Positions 34,767 to 43,808 of a DNA stretch of 64,000 nt are shown piece by piece. Positions within the stretch are counted from its first letter, which is position 1, and the number at the start of each line of letters is the position of its first letter. Under the pieces are notes generated by a model. It was not told the origin of the DNA and made no database searches. It saw only the letters and a list, made by a program, of their open reading frames with translations. Source of the DNA: Streptomyces sp. NBC_01231 (lineage in GTDB: Bacteria; Actinomycetota; Actinomycetes; Streptomycetales; Streptomycetaceae); contig CP108521.1 in the NCBI GenBank assembly GCA_035999765.1, forward strand, positions 7,812,001 to 7,876,000, given 5' to 3'. Both the position numbers and the translations under genes were made by a program.

Positions 34767-35363
34767 ATGAACAAGGACGACCTCTACCCGTACATGAAGG
34801 AATGCGCCGCCGAGGCGGCCCGCGTCGCCCGTGGTGTCCCGGCGGCACGGTTCGACGAGCCCACCCACTGCCCGGACTGGGACGTCCGCGCACTGGTCAA
34901 CCACTGGGTCCTGTACACCTCGCACGGTCTGGAGCACCGCGCCCTGCGCCAGCAGCTGCCCGAGGAGCTGGTCGCACGCGACTTCACCGCCGAGCCGGAC
35001 TGGGCCGAGGCCTACGCCGCCCAGCTGGACCGGGCGGTCGCGGCCTGGGCGGACCCGGTGGTGTGGGAGGGCGAGTTGGACCTCGGCATGGCGGTCATGC
35101 CCGCCGTCGAGATCGCCTCGATGATCATCAAGGAGATGGCGGTGCACGGCTGGGACGTCGCCACGGCCACCGGCCAGGAGTTCCACGTCTCCGAGGACGC
35201 GGCCCGCTTCGTCCTCGACGTGGTTCTCACGCACGGCGACATCTACCGGCAGTACGACGGCTTCGCCGACCCGGTGCCGGTACCCGACGACGCGCCGGTG
35301 TTCGAGCAGGCCCTCGCCGCGAGCGGACGGGACCCACGACTGGCGGAGGCGGTACGCGAATGA
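34767..35363 (+). CDS. TIGR03086 family protein (DinB/mycothiol-dependent maleylpyruvate isomerase-like)
   Basis: 198 residues, ATG 34767. GGAGG ends only one base before the ATG, so initiation may be weak or the true start slightly different. Helical bundle of the DinB/MDMPI type: FDEPTHCPDWDVRALVNHWV contains the conserved metal-ligand His, and IKEMAVHGWDVATATGQ contains another. Such proteins bind a divalent metal and often use mycothiol as cosubstrate. Activity unknown. Divergent from the aldo/keto reductase. Confidence 0.88.
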   Translation: MNKDDLYPYMKECAAEAARVARGVPAARFDEPTHCPDWDVRALVNHWVLYTSHGLEHRALRQQLPEELVARDFTAEPDWAEAYAAQLDRAVAAWADPVVWEGELDLGMAVMPAVEIASMIIKEMAVHGWDVATATGQEFHVSEDAARFVLDVVLTHGDIYRQYDGFADPVPVPDDAPVFEQALAASGRDPRLAEAVRE

Positions 35364-35392
35364 CGTCTGGGCTGCTTGGGGCGGGGCCGCCG

Positions 35393-35418
35393 CATGGCGC
35401 CCACCACGTGACGCCATG
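35393..35418. terminator. Candidate terminator between convergent genes
   Basis: CATGGCG-12 bases-CGCCATG, perfect 7-base arms, 29 bases after the TIGR03086 stop and 40 bases before the lipoprotein stop on the other strand. Modest strength. Confidence 0.4.
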
Positions 35419-35458
35419 GGACGGCATCCTGTACCTCGGCAGTCGTCGCGTCCGGTGT

Positions 35459-36544
35459 TCAAATGATTCGGCAGTTCCGGTTCTTGGCCGTGATGGTGTG
35501 CTGCTCCACCTTGTCCGAAGAGCCGATGCTGTAGATACGTCCGTCTGGCACGGTCAGCACGCTTTGGGCGCTGATCTTCGTCTCAGTCCTCTTCCCTAGT
35601 GCGGAGAGTGAGGTCAGCTTTCCATCCGAGAGAAGAACGCCGCAATTCTGGAATACCCCGATCTCTCCGGCGCTCTTGACTGTCACCTTCTTGAGGGGAG
35701 CGGATCGCTTGTGTGACGTGATAGAGATTTCCTGGATGGATTCGTCAGAATCTGCAGAGAAGGCTCCGATTATCGTCGAGGTTCCCGAACTCGCGCAGTC
35801 ACTTGCGAACGACTCGACATCACGGATCTTTTTCCCTGTCGTCAAGCTGAATTCGGACGCGTTGCCCCCCAGTGTCCACATCGTTCCCTGATCCGGGGAA
35901 AGACACCCGACACTTCCGGGGAGGCCGGCGGATATCGGTGACGGTGAAAGGGGCTTACCGTCGAGGGTGAAGCGGAAGGCGCTCCAGGTGTCGATGCCGT
36001 TCTGTTGGACGGAGACCAGTAGAGTGCTGTTGTCCTCCGAGACCCTGGCCATGGCGTCGCCGATGCCCTTGCTGAAGGGTTTCGTGTGGGTCTTGCCGCG
36101 GTCCGACCAGATGATGGCGGATTCCGACGTGGCCACCCAGGTGTCCTTGTTTCTGGCCCATTGGACGACCAGGGATTTATCGGCGAAGGACTGAGTCGTG
36201 GAACTGGCCCCGTGTTTCCACAACACATGGGTCTCGGACGCCGATGTGTTCATGTCCACGGTGGCCGATATGGCGGCATCCGGGCACGAGGTGGCGCAGT
36301 GGACGTCGGTGGGGAAGTACCGCTTCTCCTGCCACACCTTCTTCCCGTCGCGCGTATGGCCGCTCAGGACCTCGCGTTCGGTGTCGAAGGTGATGTATCC
36401 GTGACTGTCCCCGTCCACCAGGGTCAAGCTGCCCTGAGACGAGGGTGCGCCGGCGTGGTCGGTGCCGGAGGTCGAGCAACCGGCGATCAGTGTTGCCGAG
36501 GCGGCCGCTGCGACGAGCGCCGCCAGTTCTCTTTTCAGTGCCAT
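35459..36544 (-). CDS. Secreted lipoprotein of unknown function
   Basis: 361 residues from ATG 36542-36544. Signal peptide with lipobox LIAGC (Cys ~23) followed by Ser/Thr/Gly-rich sequence. The body reads like a beta-propeller or WD-like surface protein (repeated 'D/G...W...' strands such as GYITFDTEREVLSGHTRDGKKVW and DTWSAFRFTLDGKPL), but I recognise no family. Two Cys pairs (HCATSC and others) may be disulfides. Codon use is clearly less GC-biased than its neighbours, suggesting acquisition. It probably shares a transcript with the small secreted protein upstream (69-bp gap). Confidence 0.7.
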   Translation of the reverse strand: MALKRELAALVAAAASATLIAGCSTSGTDHAGAPSSQGSLTLVDGDSHGYITFDTEREVLSGHTRDGKKVWQEKRYFPTDVHCATSCPDAAISATVDMNTSASETHVLWKHGASSTTQSFADKSLVVQWARNKDTWVATSESAIIWSDRGKTHTKPFSKGIGDAMARVSEDNSTLLVSVQQNGIDTWSAFRFTLDGKPLSPSPISAGLPGSVGCLSPDQGTMWTLGGNASEFSLTTGKKIRDVESFASDCASSGTSTIIGAFSADSDESIQEISITSHKRSAPLKKVTVKSAGEIGVFQNCGVLLSDGKLTSLSALGKRTETKISAQSVLTVPDGRIYSIGSSDKVEQHTITAKNRNCRII

Positions 36545-36613
36545 GCGTTTTCCCCGTTGAACGATTACGGGTGTGCGGCCGGAGCCGCACACCCGTATCT
36601 CTGTCTCCAGCCG

Positions 36614-37096
36614 TCAGAACGCGAACGACTTAGACTTGCAGTCGACGGGCCACCCGTTGATTCCGTCCATGTTGTACCAGGCGTCAGCGACGAGGCGCGT
36701 CTTGCCCTTCTTGGTGATGGGCCGCAGGCTCTTGGGGAATTGGGTGCTGAACGAAATGTTGTCCCAGCGCACTTCCCCCTTCTTCCGCCTGTCCACGCCG
36801 ATCCGCTCGGAGCCGCCGTCGAGCAGGTAGGAGGTGATCGCGAAGTCGGAGCGGCTCTTCTTGAAGCCGTGGCTGGTGGGGTAGTAATAGCGATTGGTGT
36901 GCTGCCAGGTGGTGCTGGTCTTCTTCACGTAGTACGTCTTGACCGTGATCTTCGCGTCCGAGGTGGGGTTGATCGACGCGGAGCAGGCCGTGGTCTTCGA
37001 GGCGGCGAGGGCCTCGGGAGCGGAAAGGCCTGCCAGCATGACCGCGGCCGCCATCGGTGCGATGGCTGCGGCCGTACGCTTCTTCGTGATTCTCAA
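36614..37096 (-). CDS. Small secreted protein of unknown function
   Basis: 160 residues from a TTG start at 37094-37096, with GAAAGGA upstream. Sec signal peptide ending EALAAS (cleavage after ALA, ~residue 31). The mature part is ~129 residues, Lys- and Tyr-rich (VKTYYVKKTSTTWQHTNRYY), with two cysteines (near the N-terminus and in PVDCKSK) that may pair. No family recognised. Codon use again less GC-biased than the flanking genes. It sits next to the lipoprotein above, in a probable acquired pair. Confidence 0.7.
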   Translation of the reverse strand: MRITKKRTAAAIAPMAAAVMLAGLSAPEALAASKTTACSASINPTSDAKITVKTYYVKKTSTTWQHTNRYYYPTSHGFKKSRSDFAITSYLLDGGSERIGVDRRKKGEVRWDNISFSTQFPKSLRPITKKGKTRLVADAWYNMDGINGWPVDCKSKSFAF

Positions 37097-37206
37097 GGTG
37101 AATCCTTTCCCCGTGCTTGGTCAACATCATCCTGGCCCACAGGCAGGAGGGAGATCAACGGAGTTGAGGATTTCCTGAGCGACTTCACATTTCCGCTACA
37201 TAAAGG

Positions 37207-37947
37207 TCAGGCGATGTGCGACAAAGGCACGTTCGACGCCGCGGCACGGAAACGACTCAACACCAGAGCGGCCACCTCGGGCGCTGCGCCGAGCACGCCC
37301 GCGAGGATGTCCGCGCCCTGCGCGCCGCGCGCGATACGGTCCGGCAGGAAACCCGGGGCCAGCACATAGGGCGCGACAGCGACCCGCCTGCAGCCGAGCG
37401 CCCGCAGCTCCCGTACGGCGTCCTCGGTGCGCGGAAGGGATGCGGAGGCGAACGCGGGCCGCACGGCGCACCAACCGGTGTGCCGCCACTCCCGCGCGAT
37501 TGCTGCGATCACCGCGATCGCCTCCGGGTCGGTGGACCCCGCCGAGGCCAGGACGACCCCGGTCGAGGACTTGTCGGCAGGGCTCAACCCCGCCTCGTAC
37601 AAGCGCCGTTCCAGCGCGGACAGCAGCAGTGGGGACGGGCCCAGTACCTCCGCCTGCCGGATCCGCAGGTGCGGCGGCGCGTCTTGAAGGACCGCCGGGA
37701 TGTCGGCCTTCGCGTGGAACGCGCGCGTGAGCAGGAGGGGGAGGGCTACGACGTCACGGACGCCCTCCGCCGCCAGGGACTCCAACACCCCGTGCACCGA
37801 CGGGATGTTGAAGTCCAGGAAGCCGGTCTCCACCCGTACGTCCGGGCGCAGCGAGCGCACCCGGCGTACGAGGGCGTGCACCGTCGCGGCGTGCCGCGGG
37901 TCGCGGCTGCCGTGGGCGATGACGAGGAGAACGGGCTTCGTGTGCAT
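37207..37947 (-). CDS. Sirohydrochlorin chelatase (CbiX/SirB family)
   Basis: 246 residues, ATG 37947, six bases after the transporter permease stop. Starts PVLLVIAHGSRDPRHAATVH with the conserved metal-binding His, and a second half-domain has GVVLASAGSTDPEAI and VAPYVLAPGFLPDRI. The family inserts Fe or Co into sirohydrochlorin. At the end of the sulfate-reduction cluster it probably supplies siroheme for Sir. CbiX-type cobalt use cannot be excluded from sequence alone. No other siroheme gene is in the window. Confidence 0.9.
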   Translation of the reverse strand: MHTKPVLLVIAHGSRDPRHAATVHALVRRVRSLRPDVRVETGFLDFNIPSVHGVLESLAAEGVRDVVALPLLLTRAFHAKADIPAVLQDAPPHLRIRQAEVLGPSPLLLSALERRLYEAGLSPADKSSTGVVLASAGSTDPEAIAVIAAIAREWRHTGWCAVRPAFASASLPRTEDAVRELRALGCRRVAVAPYVLAPGFLPDRIARGAQGADILAGVLGAAPEVAALVLSRFRAAASNVPLSHIA

Positions 37948-37953
37948 GGGACT

Positions 37954-38832
37954 TCAGCTCTTCACCAGCAGGCCGCGGCTGCGCAGGACCGACCGCTCCA
38001 GGGGGCTGAAGATCAGCAGGTCGATGGCTATGCCGACGAACAGGATGAGCAGGATGGCCTCGAAGACCATGGCCATGTCGCCTGCGGTGCGCCCGTTCTC
38101 CAGCAGCTGGCCGAGGCCCACGCCCAGATCGGGGAACTGGGCGATGATCTCCGCCGCCATCAGCGAGCGCCACGAGAACGCCCAGCCCTGCTTCATGCCG
38201 GCGACATAGCCGGGCAGCGCCGCCGGCAGGGTGACGTGCCAGATGCCCTTGATGCCCGTCGCGCCCATCGTGCGGCCCGCGCGCAGGAACAGCGGCGGCA
38301 CCTGGTCGACGCCGGACACCAGACCGTTGGCGATGGACGGCACCGCGCCGAGCAGGATCACCGCGTACATCATCGAGTTGTTCAGACCCAGCCAGATCAC
38401 GGCCGGCGGCACCCATGCCACCGACGGGAGCGACTGCAGGCCGGACAGGATCGGACCGATGGCCGCGCGCACGAACTTCACCCGCGCCACCAGCAGGCCC
38501 AGCGGGGTACCGATGAGCAGCGCGAAGGCGAAGCCGAGCAGACCGCGCGAGACGCTGGTCCAGATGTAGCCGAGCAGGTCGCCCTTCAGCCAGGCGTTTT
38601 TGAACGCGGTGCCCACGGCGCCCGGCGAGGGCAGCTTGGTCGGGTTGTCGACGATCGGGTAGAGGATGTACCAGACCACGATGACCACCGCGATCGCGGT
38701 GATCGGCGGCACGATCTTGTTGACGAAGGTCTGCCGGAGGGTCGGACGGCCGGTGGCCGTGGTCTCCAGTGCGTCCAGGCCCGCCTCGACGCTCCCGGAG
38801 TCCTGGACCGGCGTCGTCTCAGTGCTGGCCAT
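37954..38832 (-). CDS. ssuC: Sulfonate-type ABC transporter permease
   Basis: 292 residues from ATG 38830-38832, overlapping the ATPase stop by 14 bases. Six membrane helices: the first is IVPPITAIAVVIVVWYILYPI. The binding-protein-dependent transport motif (EAA-like) appears as IKGIWHVTLPAALPGYVAGM. It belongs to the SsuC/TauC/NrtB family. Placement between cys genes and a chelatase supports uptake of alkanesulfonates, taurine or sulfate esters. The exact substrate, and so the symbol, is provisional. Confidence 0.85.
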   Translation of the reverse strand: MASTETTPVQDSGSVEAGLDALETTATGRPTLRQTFVNKIVPPITAIAVVIVVWYILYPIVDNPTKLPSPGAVGTAFKNAWLKGDLLGYIWTSVSRGLLGFAFALLIGTPLGLLVARVKFVRAAIGPILSGLQSLPSVAWVPPAVIWLGLNNSMMYAVILLGAVPSIANGLVSGVDQVPPLFLRAGRTMGATGIKGIWHVTLPAALPGYVAGMKQGWAFSWRSLMAAEIIAQFPDLGVGLGQLLENGRTAGDMAMVFEAILLILFVGIAIDLLIFSPLERSVLRSRGLLVKS

Positions 38833-39604
38833 GACGGCGGATCTCCCCACGCAGTACATCGGTGATCTCAAGGGACAGTTCTGCCACGGGCGCGTCCTCG
38901 ATGCGGCGCGGCTGCGGGATGTCGACCGTCCACTCGCGCGCGATCCGGCCGGGGCGGGAGGACAGCAGGATCACTCGCTGGGCGAGCCGCACCGCCTCGC
39001 GCACGTTGTGCGTGACGAAGAGGACGGACAGTCCGGTCTCCTCCCAGATGCGGGTCAGCTCGTCGTGCAGCACGTCTCGGGTGATGGCGTCGAGTGCCGA
39101 GAACGGCTCGTCCATGAGCAGCAGGTTGCTCTCCTGCGCGAGCGCCCGGGCCAGCGCCGCACGCTGGCGCATACCGCCGGACAGTTCGTGGACGCGCTTG
39201 TCGTACGCGCCCTTCAGCCGGACCAGTTCGAGCAGCTGCTCGGCCTTGTCGCGTCGGTCGGCCTTCACGACTCCCCTGAGCTTCAGGGCGAGTTCGATGT
39301 TCTTGCCCGCGGTCAGCCAAGGGAAGAGCGCGTGCTCCTGGAACATCAGGGCCGGGCGGCCGTCCGTCGTGATGGAGCCCGCGGTGGGTTTGTCCAGCCC
39401 CGCCGCCAGGTTCAGCAGCGTGGACTTGCCGCAGCCCGAGGCCCCCAGGAGGGTGACGAACTCCCCCGGAGCGACATCGATGCTGATGTCGTCCAGGACG
39501 AGCTGCTGTCCACCCGGTCCCGCGAAGGACTTCGAGACGTGATCGAGGCGTGCGGCGTACTCGACGGACTCGTCGGCCTTGGCGAGCGTCGTGGTCGTGG
39601 CCAT
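38819..39604 (-). CDS. ssuB: Sulfonate-type ABC transporter ATP-binding protein
   Basis: 261 residues. ATG 39602-39604 is preceded by AGGAGG at 8 bases; the upstream in-frame GTG overlaps that site and is unlikely. Walker A GASGCGKST, signature LSGGMRQRAALARAL, Walker B LLLMDEPFSALD and H-loop LFVTHNVREA are all intact. SsuB/TauB-type ATPase energising the adjacent permease. 36 bp separate it from the binding-protein gene upstream. Confidence 0.9.
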   Translation of the reverse strand: MATTTTLAKADESVEYAARLDHVSKSFAGPGGQQLVLDDISIDVAPGEFVTLLGASGCGKSTLLNLAAGLDKPTAGSITTDGRPALMFQEHALFPWLTAGKNIELALKLRGVVKADRRDKAEQLLELVRLKGAYDKRVHELSGGMRQRAALARALAQESNLLLMDEPFSALDAITRDVLHDELTRIWEETGLSVLFVTHNVREAVRLAQRVILLSSRPGRIAREWTVDIPQPRRIEDAPVAELSLEITDVLRGEIRRHGQH

Positions 39605-39640
39605 GGTCGTCACCTCCTGGGAACTCTTCGGGGACCGGGG

Positions 39641-40744
39641 TCAGCTGGTGCCGAGACCGGCGGCGTCGACCGGGGACTCGCCGTCGGCCTTGAGTACCTT
39701 GTTGAGGAGCGTGAGGTCGTAGATGCCCTTCAGGTCGGGCTTCTCCAGCAGACCGGCCTTGACCGCGTGCTCCGCCTCGGTGTTGAGGGTGGCGGCCAGC
39801 GGGTCGTCGGTGAACTGGATCGACTTCCACGCCGGGTCGATGACCTCAGCCGACAGCGCCTTGCCCGAGTCCGTCTCCAGCCGCTTGTTCGCCGCCGCCT
39901 TCGCTTCGTCCGGGTTGGCGTTGATCCACTTGTTGGCCTCGACGGAAGCCTTCAACACGGCCTCGACGGCCTTCGGGTGCTCCTTGAGGAAGTCCTGCCG
40001 CACGATGATGTTCGTGATCACGAACTTCTTGTCGGGCCACAGCGACGCCTCGTCGAGCAGTACCTTGCCACCCGCCGCGACCAGCTTCGACGCGGTCGGC
40101 TCCGGCACCCAGGCGCCGTCGATGGAACCGGACTTGTAGGCGTCAGGGGTGATCTTGTTGTCGGTGCGAACCACCGAGACGTCGCCCTGGCCGCTCTGCG
40201 CGTCGACCTTCCAACCCTGCTCGGCGATCCAGTTGAGGAACGCCACGTCCTGCGTGTTGCCGAGCTGCGGGGTGGCGATCTTCTTGCCCTTGACGTCCTT
40301 CAGGGTCTTGATCTTCTTCGGGTTGACGACCAGCTTCACGCCGCCGGACGCCGAACCTCCGATGATCTTCAGGCTCTTGCCGTTGGACTTGACGTACCCG
40401 TTGATCGCCGGGGAGGGGCCGATCCAACCGATGTCGATGGACTTGGAGTTGAGCGCCTCGATCTCGGACGGGCCGGCGTTGAAGATGGCTGGCGAGACCT
40501 TGGTGGCGCCGAGCTCCTTCTGGAAGAAGCCCTTCTGGAACCCCACCAGCGCGGTCGCGTGGGTCAGGTTGCCGAAGTAGCCGATCTTGACGGAGGAGAG
40601 CCCGTCGACCTTCTTGGCCCCGGCGGCGACCTTGGCTGTGTCGTCCTTGTCGGCCTGGGAGCCGTAGCCGCAGGCGGCGAGCGTCAGGAGAGGGAGCGCG
40701 GCTATGACCGCGAAGGTGCGGCGAAGAGCGGGTGCAGCAGGCAC
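39641..40744 (-). CDS. ssuA: Sulfonate-type ABC transporter substrate-binding lipoprotein
   Basis: 367 residues from GTG 40742-40744 (GAGGGG 10 bases upstream; the frame extends to 40777). Lipobox LAACG. NMT1/SsuA-like periplasmic fold: VKIGYFGNLTHATALVGFQK, FNAGPSEIEALNSKSIDIGW, IGPSPAINGYVKS. Two-lobe binding protein that delivers the ligand to SsuC. The gene starts a probable second transcription unit after a 223-bp gap from cysN. Ligand: sulfonate or sulfate ester inferred from context. Confidence 0.87.
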   Translation of the reverse strand: MPAAPALRRTFAVIAALPLLTLAACGYGSQADKDDTAKVAAGAKKVDGLSSVKIGYFGNLTHATALVGFQKGFFQKELGATKVSPAIFNAGPSEIEALNSKSIDIGWIGPSPAINGYVKSNGKSLKIIGGSASGGVKLVVNPKKIKTLKDVKGKKIATPQLGNTQDVAFLNWIAEQGWKVDAQSGQGDVSVVRTDNKITPDAYKSGSIDGAWVPEPTASKLVAAGGKVLLDEASLWPDKKFVITNIIVRQDFLKEHPKAVEAVLKASVEANKWINANPDEAKAAANKRLETDSGKALSAEVIDPAWKSIQFTDDPLAATLNTEAEHAVKAGLLEKPDLKGIYDLTLLNKVLKADGESPVDAAGLGTS

Positions 40745-40860
40745 GGGAGGTGTTCCCCTCGTTGGCCCGGCGGTCACGGTCTTTCAGGTCGTGGCCGGGA
40801 GGTCGGCAGGTTTTCGTCTACGGCGGTGGGGGGTGAGGGCGCGCGAGCAGTGCGCGTACG

Positions 40861-40965
40861 TCAACGCACACATCGCGCCACCCCGCCCTGCCCGCTGCCG
40901 AGGGCACCGCTGCCGACGCGGCCGCCCTCCTTCGCGAACGAGGAGTAGAAATCGGTGGAGTTCAT
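40861..40965 (-). CDS. Candidate 34-residue small ORF between cysN and the importer
   Basis: ATG 40963-40965 lies 2 bases after the cysN stop. The frame encodes 34 residues, starting MNSTDFYSSFAKEGG and ending GGVARCVR. A single Cys three residues from the end recalls cysteine leader peptides, but no clear ribosome site is visible. It could be a regulatory uORF for the importer or a chance frame. The rest of 40745-40862 shows nothing else I can name. Confidence 0.3.
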   Translation of the reverse strand: MNSTDFYSSFAKEGGRVGSGALGSGQGGVARCVR

Positions 40966-40967
40966 GA

Positions 40968-42302
40968 TCAGAAGTCCCACCCGTCGTCCTCGGCCGCGTC
41001 CTTGACGGGCTCCGGGGACGCGAACGACTCGCCGACCATGCCGGCGGTCAGGGTGGTGCCGTCGTTCGGGTCGATCAGGATGAACGAGCCGGTGCGCCGC
41101 GAGTCCGCGTAGGAGTCGACCGGCAGCGGCTCGGCGGTACGGATCTTCACCCGGCCGATGTCGTTGGCGACGAGCTGTCCCGGGTGCGGGTGCAGGGACA
41201 GGTCGTCGAGCGTGAGCCGGGACGGGATGTCCTTGACGATCGCCTTCACCGTGCGGGTGCCGTGCTTGAGCAGCACCCGGTGGCCGACGGTCAGGGGCGC
41301 GTCGGCGACATGGCAGACGGTCGCCTCGATGTCCTGGGTGGTCGGCGGCGCGTCCTTGCTGGGCACGATCAGGTCGCCGCGCGAGATGTCGATGTCGTCC
41401 TCCAGCAGGAGGGTCACCGACTGGGTGGTCCAGGCGATGTCGACCGGCGTGCCGAGCAGGTCGATGCCGGAGATCTTCGTCGAGCTGCCGGACGGCAGCA
41501 CCGTGACCTGCTCCCCGACGCGGAAGGAACCGGCGGCGATCTGGCCCGCGTACCCCCGGTAGTCGGGGTGTTCGGAGGTCTGCGGCCGGATCACGTACTG
41601 CACGGGCAGCCGGGCGTGGCAGTGGCTGAGGTCGTGGGCGACCGGCACGGACTCCAGGTGCTCCAGGAACGTCGGCCCGCCGTACCAGTCCATGTTCGCC
41701 GACGGTTCCACCACGTTGTCACCGGCGAGCGCCGAGATCGGGATGGCGGTGACCTCGGGGACGCCCAGCTCGGTCGCGTATGCCGTGAACTCCTCGGCGA
41801 TACCCGCGAACACGGTCTCCTGGTAGTCGACCAGGTCCATCTTGTTGACGGCGAGGACCACGTGCGGGACGCGCAGCAGGGCGGCGATCGCGGCGTGCCG
41901 GCGGGTCTGTTCGACGACGCCGTTGCGGGCGTCGACGAGGATCACCGTCAGTTCGGCGGTGGACGCGCCGGTGACCATGTTGCGGGTGTACTGCACATGC
42001 CCGGGGGTGTCGGCGAGGATGAACCGGCGGCGGGGCGTGGCGAAGTAGCGGTAGGCCACGTCGATGGTGATGCCCTGCTCCCGCTCGGCCCGCAGGCCGT
42101 CGGTCAGCAGCGCGAGGTCCGGGGCCTCCTGACCCCGGCTCGCCGAGGCGCGCTCGACGGCCTCCAGCTGGTCGGTGAGGATCGACTTGGAGTCGTGCAG
42201 GAGGCGGCCGACGAGGGTGGACTTGCCGTCGTCGACGGAGCCGGCGGTGGCGAACCGCAGCAGCGTGGTTTCCGAGAGTTCCTCGGTCGTGAGCGTGCTC
42301 AT
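40968..42302 (-). CDS. cysN: Sulfate adenylyltransferase large (GTPase) subunit
   Basis: 444 residues from ATG 42300-42302, 2 bases after the cysD stop. EF-Tu-like GTPase: G1 GSVDDGKSTLVGRLL, G3 DTPGHVQY, G4 NKMDLVD. C-terminal beta-barrel domains follow. With CysD it makes adenosine 5'-phosphosulfate from sulfate and ATP, driven by GTP hydrolysis. There is no fused CysC domain; the kinase is a separate gene upstream in the operon. Confidence 0.97.
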   Translation of the reverse strand: MSTLTTEELSETTLLRFATAGSVDDGKSTLVGRLLHDSKSILTDQLEAVERASASRGQEAPDLALLTDGLRAEREQGITIDVAYRYFATPRRRFILADTPGHVQYTRNMVTGASTAELTVILVDARNGVVEQTRRHAAIAALLRVPHVVLAVNKMDLVDYQETVFAGIAEEFTAYATELGVPEVTAIPISALAGDNVVEPSANMDWYGGPTFLEHLESVPVAHDLSHCHARLPVQYVIRPQTSEHPDYRGYAGQIAAGSFRVGEQVTVLPSGSSTKISGIDLLGTPVDIAWTTQSVTLLLEDDIDISRGDLIVPSKDAPPTTQDIEATVCHVADAPLTVGHRVLLKHGTRTVKAIVKDIPSRLTLDDLSLHPHPGQLVANDIGRVKIRTAEPLPVDSYADSRRTGSFILIDPNDGTTLTAGMVGESFASPEPVKDAAEDDGWDF

Positions 42303-42304
42303 GA

Positions 42305-43243
42305 TTAGAAGTACCCCTCGCGCTTGCGGTCTTCCATCGCGGCCTCGGACATCTTGTCGTCGGCGCGGGTGGCGCCGCGTTCGGTGAGCCGGGAGGCGGC
42401 GATCTCGGTGATCACGGCGTCCAGCGTGGTGGCGTCGGAGTCGACGGCGCCGGTGCAGGACATGTCGCCGACCGTGCGGTAGCGGACCTGCCGCTTCTCG
42501 ACGGTCTCGGTGTCCTTCGGGCCGCCCCACTCGCCGGCCGTCAGCCACATGCCGGCCCGCCGGAACACCTCGCGCTCGTGGGCGAAGTAGATCTCCGGCA
42601 GTTCGATGCCCTCGCGGGCGATGTACTGCCACACGTCGAGTTCGGTCCAGTTGGACAGCGGGAACACCCGGACGTGCTCGCCGGGAGCGTGCCGTCCGTT
42701 GTACAGGTTCCACAGTTCGGGCCGCTGGCGGCGCGGGTCCCACTGCGAGAACTCGTCCCGCAGCGAGAAGACCCGCTCCTTGGCGCGGGCCTTCTCCTCG
42801 TCACGGCGACCGCCGCCGAACACCGCGTCGAACTTCTCCGCCTGGATCTTCTCCGTCAGCGGAAGCGTCTGCAGCGGGTTACGGGTGCCGTCCGGGCGCT
42901 CCTTGAGGACACCCCGGTCGATGTAGTCCTGCACGGACGCGACATGCAGCCGCAGACCGTGCTTCTCGACCGTGCGGTCCCGGTACTCCAGCACCTCGGG
43001 GAAGTTGTGCCCGGTGTCCACGTGCAACAGCGAGAAGGGGACCGCCGCGGGAGCGAACGCCTTCAGCGCGAGGTGCAGCATGACGATGGAGTCCTTGCCG
43101 CCGGAGAACAGGACCACCGGCCGCTCGAACTCGCCCGCCACCTCGCGGAAGATGTGCACCGCCTCGGACTCCAACGCGTCCAGGTGCGACAGTTCGTACG
43201 GGGTGTCCGTACCCTCCTCGACCTCGGCTGCGGTCGTCGTCAT
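42305..43243 (-). CDS. cysD: Sulfate adenylyltransferase small subunit
   Basis: 312 residues from ATG 43241-43243, overlapping the cysC stop by 2-4 bases. PP-loop ATPase motif VVLFSGGKDSIVMLHLA. Further conserved blocks are HVDTGHNFPEVLEYRD, DAVFGGGRRDEEKARAKER and the C-terminal SEAAMEDRKREGYF. It catalyses adenylyl transfer from ATP to sulfate in the CysDN complex. Normal length. Confidence 0.97.
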   Translation of the reverse strand: MTTTAAEVEEGTDTPYELSHLDALESEAVHIFREVAGEFERPVVLFSGGKDSIVMLHLALKAFAPAAVPFSLLHVDTGHNFPEVLEYRDRTVEKHGLRLHVASVQDYIDRGVLKERPDGTRNPLQTLPLTEKIQAEKFDAVFGGGRRDEEKARAKERVFSLRDEFSQWDPRRQRPELWNLYNGRHAPGEHVRVFPLSNWTELDVWQYIAREGIELPEIYFAHEREVFRRAGMWLTAGEWGGPKDTETVEKRQVRYRTVGDMSCTGAVDSDATTLDAVITEIAASRLTERGATRADDKMSEAAMEDRKREGYF

Positions 43244-43776
43244 GCCAGTCCCCTCTCGGTGAGCAGCGCGTGGAGCGCGGCCGCGGACTCCTGGACGGTC
43301 TGGTGCTGCGACTCGATGCGCAGATCGGGCGAGACGGGCTCCTCGTACGGGTCGTCGACCCCGGTGAGCCCGGTCAGTTCGCCCGCCGCCTGCTTGGCGT
43401 ACAGGCCCTTGACGTCCCGCTCGCTGCACACGTCGACCGGGGTCGCCACATGCACCTCGACGTACGCGGCCCCGCCGTCCTGGTGGCGCTTGCGCACCGC
43501 CTCGCGGCTGTCGGCGTACGGCGCGATCACCGGGACCAGCACCTTGACACCGTTGCGGGCCAGCAGTTCGGCGACGAAGCCGATGCGCTGCACGTTGGTG
43601 TGCCGGTCCTCGCGGGAGAAGCCAAGACCCGCCGAGATGAACTCGCGGATCTCGTCGCCGTCGAGCACCTCGACGAGGTGGCCTGCCGCGCGGAGCCGGC
43701 CCGCCAGCTCGTACGCGATGGTGGTCTTGCCGGCACTCGGCAGACCCGTGAGCCAGACGGTGGCTCCGGTCGTCAC
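43240..43776 (-). CDS. cysC: Adenylylsulfate kinase
   Basis: 178 residues if started at GTG 43774-43776, which has AGGAGA 5 bases upstream and gives the usual family N-terminus TTGATVWLTGLPSAGKTT. An ATG at 43810-43812 overlapping the cysH stop would add 12 unconserved residues and cannot be excluded. P-loop GLPSAGKTT, APS-binding DGDEIREF, GFSREDRHTNVQRIG and the lid region DVKGLYAKQ. It phosphorylates APS to PAPS, for the reductase or for sulfation. Confidence 0.95.
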   Translation of the reverse strand: MTTGATVWLTGLPSAGKTTIAYELAGRLRAAGHLVEVLDGDEIREFISAGLGFSREDRHTNVQRIGFVAELLARNGVKVLVPVIAPYADSREAVRKRHQDGGAAYVEVHVATPVDVCSERDVKGLYAKQAAGELTGLTGVDDPYEEPVSPDLRIESQHQTVQESAAALHALLTERGLA

Positions 43777-43808
43777 TTGGTTCTCCTGATTCGTCGACAG
43801 CACAGTGG

